A stretch of DNA of 20,102 nt from assembly GCA_028288775.1 (NCBI GenBank), contig JAQGHP010000650.1, forward strand, positions 1 through 20,102. Reading direction: 5' to 3'. The notes under the pieces are model-generated. The model did not search any database and was not told the origin of the DNA. It was given only the letters and a program-made list of their open reading frames with translations. Positions 16,362-20,102 of the stretch are shown here, piece by piece. Position numbers and translations under genes: made by a program. The DNA is from Phycisphaerales bacterium (GTDB lineage: Bacteria > Planctomycetota > Phycisphaerae > Tepidisphaerales > Tepidisphaeraceae). How positions within the stretch are numbered: position 1 is the first letter of the stretch; every line of letters starts with the position of its first letter.

Positions 16362-16454
16362 CGCGGCAGCGCCAGCCGCGGGAATCACATCGAACCCGGC
16401 GCGGGGAGTATTCCCGAAATCCGCCGGGCGCGGATGCCGGTGATTCATACCGGC
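16362..16454 (-). promoter_or_regulatory. Run of adjacent small hairpins upstream of the propeller gene
   Basis: Stems: CGCGGC/GCCGCG (16362-16380), GGGA/TCCC (16404-16415), ATCCGC/GCGGAT (16419-16435) and GCCGGT/ACCGGC (16436-16454). The last two are directly adjacent. If the transcript starts upstream, they lie in the 5' leader, the nearest 27 bases before the ATG at 16335. No known riboswitch consensus is recognised. Confidence 0.3.
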
Positions 16455-16525
16455 GCGTGAGGGCGGGCGTTGCGGGACGATCGTCGTGGCATGGGTTTTC
16501 TACGTGATGGGAAACCGCGGTGCGG

Positions 16526-16713
16526 AAAACCGCGAAGCCGCGAAGAGCGCGAAGACAGACGCGAAGAAATTCAAAGAAGTTGTCGCCACAGATGGACACA
16601 GATGAACACGGATGGGGAGTGATTGCCGTGGCATGGGCGGCCGGCCCATGTCCCGCGCTTTGGGTTCGATTATCGAAATCACAAAGACGACAGAGACCGC
16701 AAAGGCCACAGAG
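16526..16713 (+). repeat. Composite repeat, modules D-A-B-C (single copy)
   Basis: Four modules in order. D (16526-16569) is made of CGCGAAG-type units. A (16583-16618) is made of CACAGATGRA-type units. B (16626-16654) is the near-palindrome GGCATGGGCGGCCGGCCCAT. C (16667-16713) is made of CACAGAG/CACAAAG-type units. The same modules recur in the same order at 18515-18354 on the opposite strand, and A-B-C again at 18178-18307 on this strand. The D-to-A gap is 13 bases at both full copies although the gap sequences differ. Confidence 0.85.
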
Positions 16714-16714
16714 C

Positions 16715-16800
16715 CATGTAGGGTGGGCGTACTTGCCCATTGTCATCGGTCGGGTCTTGACGCGAATTCCAATGGTGGCCGAGTACGCCCACCCTACATG
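16715..16800. repeat. Inverted repeat E/E' containing GTAGGGTGGGCGTAC
   Basis: Left arm 16715-16741 and right arm 16771-16800 share an exact 18-base inverted core (GTACGCCCACCCTACATG and its complement) and an imperfect inner part ending in AATGG. The loop is 29 bases. It directly abuts module C. Confidence 0.85.
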
Positions 16801-16856
16801 ATGCTCGGCCGACCATTGAACGTATGCCTGTGTCATCACCTGTGGCGGAGTACATG

Positions 16857-18095
16857 CTAGTAGTTGAAATAGAACTGCACGCTCCCGCCATTCACGACGA
16901 AGCCGGGGCCAAAATCCCCGGCGTACCCCACGCGCAGTCCCGCGTTTTCGCTGAAACGATATCCGACGCCCGCCTCCGGAGACCAGTATTCCCTCACGGC
17001 GGCTTTTTGCAGGGAATTGGTGTACGTCACGCCCGCATCGATGAACAATGAGTTGCCGAAGAAGCGGGTTACTTTCACGCCGTTCTTGAAGATCTCCTGC
17101 TCCAGGTCCGTGTCGAGTTTATAGCGGCCGCCGCCGACGGTGAGGCCGTGGAAATAGCTGAAGTGGTCGGCCAAAGTGAAGATGAATCCGCTGAATTGAT
17201 AGGAGAGGGAGCTGGTGATCGAGCCGCCGACGAAAGTGCCGCCCGAGGCCATGTCGAGCGAGCCGGCCGCGCCGCCGGAGGCGGTGGGCGTGAGGAGCCA
17301 GCTAAACGTGCGGTCGCCGTTGGGGGGGAGGAGCAGGATGGGGAGCGAGACTTCCTCGCCGGCCTCGAAGGAGTTGGCCCCGCCGATTTCGCGGTAGAGG
17401 AACGGCGTGGCGAGGGCGAGCCCGACCCGGTCGCTAAAGCGCAGGCCGAAGGAGAATTCCCCACGCCCGAAGTAGCCGTTGCCGGTGGCGCTGTGCGTCG
17501 CGCCACCGCCCAGGTCGAAGCTCAGCCGCGGGACGGCGACCTGATCGAGCGGATCGGGCCAGCGCTGTCCGGGCTGAAACGGCTCGGGGAGCAGCCCGAA
17601 CTGATAGTAAGCCTGCCCGGCGAGCAGCGACGTCGCGGCGAGCGGGTTGCCGTCGATCAGCCCCAGGTCCGATTGCTGGTCGATCGAGCGGATGAAGCGG
17701 CCGTAGGTCGATGCCCCGTTTTTTCGCGCGAAGTCTTCCACCTGCTTGTTCAAGTCGTGCGAGTTGCCGGCGGTAAAGTTCTTCTGGAAGTTGATCGAAG
17801 GGATGGAGACGGTGGCCGAAGTTCCCGTGGAATTGCGGGTGATGATGATCGCGTTGTTCACGTTGCCGTAGCGGAGGCCCGCGGAGATGTTGCGGTCGGC
17901 CAGTGGCGCGAACTGCGATTCGCTCTTGATCAGATTGCTGACAAGGTCCGGCAGACTGCTCCCCGAAGCCGTCACCGCCTGCGGCGAACCACTGGTCGTC
18001 TGCGCGTTAACGCTGAACGGGTCCGCCGCCCGCGCAATCGCCGACGATGCGCCCAAGGCAACAACCCACGCAAGACGCTTCACCCATGCGGCCAT
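16857..18095 (-). CDS. Outer-membrane beta-barrel protein (porin-like, function unknown)
   Basis: 412 residues with a signal peptide (MAAWVKRLAWVVALGASSAIARAAD). The N-terminal third (about 30-190) is polar, with IISR/NSTGTSATVSIPSINF-type strands and a helical patch. The C-terminal two thirds show alternating strands typical of a barrel (LSFDLGGGATHSATGNGYFGRGEFSFGLRFSDRVGLALATPFL, SSLSYQFSGFIFTLADHF, LFIDAGVTYTNSL, AGVGYRFSENAGLRVGYAGDF). It ends in VQFYFNY, an aromatic C-terminus as recognised by the outer-membrane assembly machinery. No specific family is recognised. ATG at 18095 is chosen for the signal peptide and GGAG upstream; the frame to 18443 is only read-through of repeat modules. 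The gene is flanked on both sides by the D-A-B-C composite repeats. Confidence 0.7.
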   Translation of the reverse strand: MAAWVKRLAWVVALGASSAIARAADPFSVNAQTTSGSPQAVTASGSSLPDLVSNLIKSESQFAPLADRNISAGLRYGNVNNAIIITRNSTGTSATVSIPSINFQKNFTAGNSHDLNKQVEDFARKNGASTYGRFIRSIDQQSDLGLIDGNPLAATSLLAGQAYYQFGLLPEPFQPGQRWPDPLDQVAVPRLSFDLGGGATHSATGNGYFGRGEFSFGLRFSDRVGLALATPFLYREIGGANSFEAGEEVSLPILLLPPNGDRTFSWLLTPTASGGAAGSLDMASGGTFVGGSITSSLSYQFSGFIFTLADHFSYFHGLTVGGGRYKLDTDLEQEIFKNGVKVTRFFGNSLFIDAGVTYTNSLQKAAVREYWSPEAGVGYRFSENAGLRVGYAGDFGPGFVVNGGSVQFYFNY

Positions 18096-18177
18096 AAACA
18101 ATGCTCCATAAGCGAGCCCGGCAGTGAAAGCACGGATTCTACGGAATGACGCCCCGCCGGGGAATGCGCGGAGGGTT

Positions 18178-18461
18178 CGCCGCAGATGGACACAGATGAA
18201 CACAGATGGGAAGGCGGTCTCCCGTGGCATAGGCGGCCCGCCCATGTCCCCCTCTTCCAGTTTGATCGTCGAAATCACAGAGAGCACAGAGGCCACAGAG
18301 AGGAAAATCAAAGACAATACCAGGTTAATACAAGAGGAATGGCTTGCCCCACGTTTTTCTTCTCTGTGGCCTCTGTGGTCTTTGTGATTTTGAAGCGGCA
18401 GATATGGGCGGGCCGCCCATGCCACGGGAGACCACCTTCCCATCTGTGTCCATCTGTGGCG
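18178..18461. repeat. Giant composite inverted repeat A-B-C / C'-B'-A'
   Basis: Left arm: A (18178-18214), B (18217-18249), C (18264-18307). Right arm: C' (18354-18391), B' (18402-18432), A' (18435-18461). Each module is complementary to its partner; B/B' matches at roughly 29 of 31 positions. The loop, 18308-18353, is unique and A/T-richer. The arms span about 110-130 bases, so this is one of the largest perfect-order hairpins one would expect in a bacterial spacer. Confidence 0.9.
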
Positions 18462-18474
18462 ATTATTCCCCGCA

Positions 18475-18515
18475 TTTCTTCGCGTCTTTCTTCGCGCCTT
18501 CGCGGCTTCGCGGTT
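18475..18515 (-). repeat. Module D, inverted copy
   Basis: CGCGAAG-type units reading, on the minus strand, as in module D at 16526-16569 with only a few differences. It lies 13 bases beyond A', so the minus-strand order is D-A-B-C as at the other locus. The left arm of the giant hairpin has no D partner. Confidence 0.85.
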
Positions 18516-18550
18516 ATTCTTGCGGTGGAAGTGCCAGCGGATTCTGAATC

Positions 18551-19318
18551 ATGACCCCCGACCCCTGGTCGAAACTTCGCAGCCATACCCCCGCGCGGAT
18601 CGCTCTGGGCCGGGCCGGCGGGTCGCTGCCGACGGCGGAACTGCTCGCCTTCGCGGCGGATCACGCTGACGCCCGCGACGCGGTCTATTCTGAATTGGAT
18701 GTGCAATCGCTCGCGGATTCTCTTTCGCCGCTAGGCTTGCCGATCCTCCCCCTCCGGTCGCAGGCGGCCGAGCGCGAGATCTATCTAAAGCGCCCCGACC
18801 TGGGTCGGCGGTTGGCTGCGGAAAGTGCCGCGGCCGTCCCCGCGATGGCGAGCGGCGATGTGGACGTGGCCTTGATGGTGGCGGACGGCTTATCCGCCGT
18901 GGCGGCGCAGCGGCACGCCGCGGCGGTGCTGACCCCCCTGCTTCCGCTCCTGCGCGCCCGCCAGTTTTCGCTCGGCCCACTCTGCATCATCACCCAGGCC
19001 CGCGTCGCGATTCAGGACGAAATCGGATCGCTGCTCAAGGCAAAAGTCGCCGTCATCCTCATCGGCGAACGCCCCGGCCTCGCCTCCGCCGACAGCCTCG
19101 GCGGCTACCTCGTCCACGCCCCCTCGATCGGCAACACCGATGCCCAGCGCAACTGTCTCTCCAACATCCGCCCCGGCCAGTTGGACCCCGCCGCCGCCGC
19201 AAATGCGCTGGCGTGGCTCATCGAGCAAGCAATTGTCCGCCGGATTAGCGGCGTTGGGCTGAAGGATGATCGGGAGCCGCTTCGGCTAGGCGGGCCGACG
19301 TCGCGCCGAATCGAATGA
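18551..19318 (+). CDS. eutC: Ethanolamine ammonia-lyase small subunit
   Basis: 255-residue light chain of the adenosylcobalamin-dependent enzyme that splits ethanolamine into acetaldehyde and ammonia. It matches EutC through PWSKLRSHTPARIALGRAGGSLPTAELLAFAADHADARDAV (5-45), SQAAEREIYLKRPDLGRRL, DVALMVADGLSAVAAQRHAAAVL, GPLCIITQARVAIQDEIG, VILIGERPGLASADSLGGYLVHAP and NTDAQRNCLSNIRPGQL. The last segments belong to the B12-binding region. Length is ordinary. The catalytic large subunit eutB, normally directly upstream, is not next to it: the upstream gene is divergent and the downstream gene is convergent. The ATG at 18551 has no strong ribosome site. It must work with a eutB elsewhere, or be a remnant. 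Confidence 0.93.
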   Translation: MTPDPWSKLRSHTPARIALGRAGGSLPTAELLAFAADHADARDAVYSELDVQSLADSLSPLGLPILPLRSQAAEREIYLKRPDLGRRLAAESAAAVPAMASGDVDVALMVADGLSAVAAQRHAAAVLTPLLPLLRARQFSLGPLCIITQARVAIQDEIGSLLKAKVAVILIGERPGLASADSLGGYLVHAPSIGNTDAQRNCLSNIRPGQLDPAAAANALAWLIEQAIVRRISGVGLKDDREPLRLGGPTSRRIE

Positions 19319-19340
19319 GTTCTGTTTTCAATTCGATTAG

Positions 19341-20102
19341 TTAACGGGTGAGCTGTACCGGGCGTCCCTCAATCCGGGTACGGAACAGCGCATACGGCGG
19401 CCGACGTAGATCCTGGCCGTCATGGAAGATTGGGGCGCGATCCAGTTGGTTCACGGAGATATAGAGATACCCGTCATGCGCCACGGACAGCGTGTCGGGC
19501 CAGATCAGCCGGACGTCCTGCACGAGCACGTGATCGGTCCCGTTCGCATCGCGGCGATGCACGGCCTGATGGTCGTAGTCGGTGAGATAGACGTTGCCGC
19601 GATTGTCGGATTCAAGCCCGTCCGAGGCGTACCCGATGTCGCCCAGATCGCGCACGGTGTTTTCCACGTCCTGCTCGCTTCGGTTCTGATCGGCCAGTGC
19701 GTCCGCGTCCACGGCGTACAGGTGATGGGTTACCAGGGCGCGGTAATAAATCGTTCTGCCGTCATTGCTGATGGCGATTCCATCCGAGCCCATGGTCAGC
19801 GGTTTGGGCGGCCTTCCCGGCTCGCGCATCATCAGCGGCTGGCCCTCGACGATGGGCGTGAGGTTCGGCTCGGCCCTGACGGACGGATGCCCGCTGAGTC
19901 GCCGCCAGCTTTTTCCGGTAGCCAGGTCCACGACGATGAGGGCCGGCGGCCCGAGGCTGGAGGAATCGGTGATGAATGCGATGCCGCCCTGACCTCGCCG
20001 CAGGTCGAAGCGAATGTCGTTCAGGTAAGTGGTCGGGAGCGCCACATCGGACGGGAACATGATTTTCTGAACGATGCGATTGGTGTTCAGATCGATCGCT
20101 AT
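19341..20102 (-). CDS. MRJP/yellow-like beta-propeller protein, C-terminal part (5' end outside window)
   Basis: The frame is open from the window end through the ATG at 20060 (upstream codons read IAIDLNTNRIVQKI), so the gene starts beyond 20102. At least 253 residues are visible. They resemble the major royal jelly protein/yellow family found in insects and many bacteria: VVLPTTYLNDIRFDLRRG-like start of a blade, FITDSSSLGPPALIVVDLATGKSWRRLSGHPSV, GSDGIAISNDGRTIYYRALVTHHLYAV, SDGLESDNRGNVYLTDYDHQAVHR and WPDTLSVAHDGYLYISVNQL. Bacterial members are usually secreted propellers of unknown or lactonase-like role. It converges on eutC with a gap of only 22 bases and no obvious terminator. Confidence 0.85.
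   Translation of the reverse strand: MAIDLNTNRIVQKIMFPSDVALPTTYLNDIRFDLRRGQGGIAFITDSSSLGPPALIVVDLATGKSWRRLSGHPSVRAEPNLTPIVEGQPLMMREPGRPPKPLTMGSDGIAISNDGRTIYYRALVTHHLYAVDADALADQNRSEQDVENTVRDLGDIGYASDGLESDNRGNVYLTDYDHQAVHRRDANGTDHVLVQDVRLIWPDTLSVAHDGYLYISVNQLDRAPIFHDGQDLRRPPYALFRTRIEGRPVQLTR

Larger units (their letters stand above)
16336..16856. other. 521-base gene-free spacer: structured leader plus repeat modules D-A-B-C and E/E'
   Basis: No gene is seen. From left to right: consecutive small hairpins (16362-16454) directly upstream of the propeller gene; about 70 bases without recognisable content; modules D, A, B and C (16526-16713); inverted repeat E/E' (16715-16800); and about 55 unremarkable bases up to the end of the outer-membrane gene. 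Open frames through here are translations of the repeats. Confidence 0.7.
18096..18550. other. 455-base divergent spacer dominated by a giant composite hairpin
   Basis: This gap between the divergent outer-membrane gene and eutC must hold both promoters. 18096-18177 contains only a short CCCCGCCGGGG palindrome (18152-18162). 18178-18461 is the long hairpin, 18475-18515 is module D in inverted orientation, and 18516-18550 shows nothing clear apart from being the eutC leader. No gene is seen; long frames here are repeat translations. Confidence 0.7.

Noticed and set aside
16526..16713. Possible CRISPR array because of repeated short motifs
   Set aside because: Units are 7-10 bases, degenerate and without unique spacers of about 30 bases; no cas genes are present.
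18096..18443. N-terminal extension of the outer-membrane protein
   Set aside because: It is the translation of repeat modules A-B-C; the signal peptide begins at 18095.

Overview
The window looks like chromosomal DNA of a GC-rich soil or freshwater planctomycete, possibly from the Phycisphaerae/Tepidisphaerales side. This is an inference. It rests on the large secreted c-type-heme protein of the Pirellula/Verrucomicrobium type (CxxCH near 12.08 kb), a DUF2752 protein, a Gram-negative-style outer-membrane barrel, and gene spacers filled with short-unit inverted repeats. No marker gene here settles the taxonomy.

Layout. 1-856: 3' end of dnaE (+). 1265-9380: a complete phosphate-starvation locus on the minus strand, in transcription order pstS-pstC-pstA-pstB-phoU-phoB-phoR. 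It holds the high-affinity phosphate ABC transporter, its PhoU modulator and the two-component system. A Pho-box-like direct repeat (7+4+7 bases) lies about 64 bases upstream of pstS, so the locus probably controls itself. PstC is much longer than usual and PstB has a long N-terminal tail. 9589-10719 (-): DUF4432, an aldose-epimerase-fold protein. 10908-11576 (+): pdxH. 11687-14266 (-): large secreted beta-propeller/cytochrome-c protein. 14454-15220 (-): DUF2752 membrane protein translationally coupled to a small two-helix membrane protein. 15370-16335 (-): secreted beta-propeller. 16857-18095 (-): outer-membrane barrel. 18551-19318 (+): eutC without an adjacent eutB. 19341-20102 (-): MRJP/yellow-type propeller, 5' end off the window.

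The most unusual feature is in the spacers. Six of them hold inverted repeats, each built from its own short, degenerate tandem unit of about 5-10 bases (CGCCAAG/GCAGAGGC, GAACACGAA, CCAGCAA, GAAACGTGAAGAC, CACAGATGRA, CACAGAG, CGCGAAG). The extreme case is a set of modules in fixed order D-A-B-C on both sides of the outer-membrane protein gene. On one side it is a single copy. On the other, two copies face each other and could form a near-perfect hairpin with arms of about 130 bases inside a divergent promoter region. These elements occur between convergent, tandem and divergent genes alike, so simple termination does not explain them all. Read-through of these repeats creates artificial N-terminal extensions in several open frames, and starts were chosen here to avoid them.
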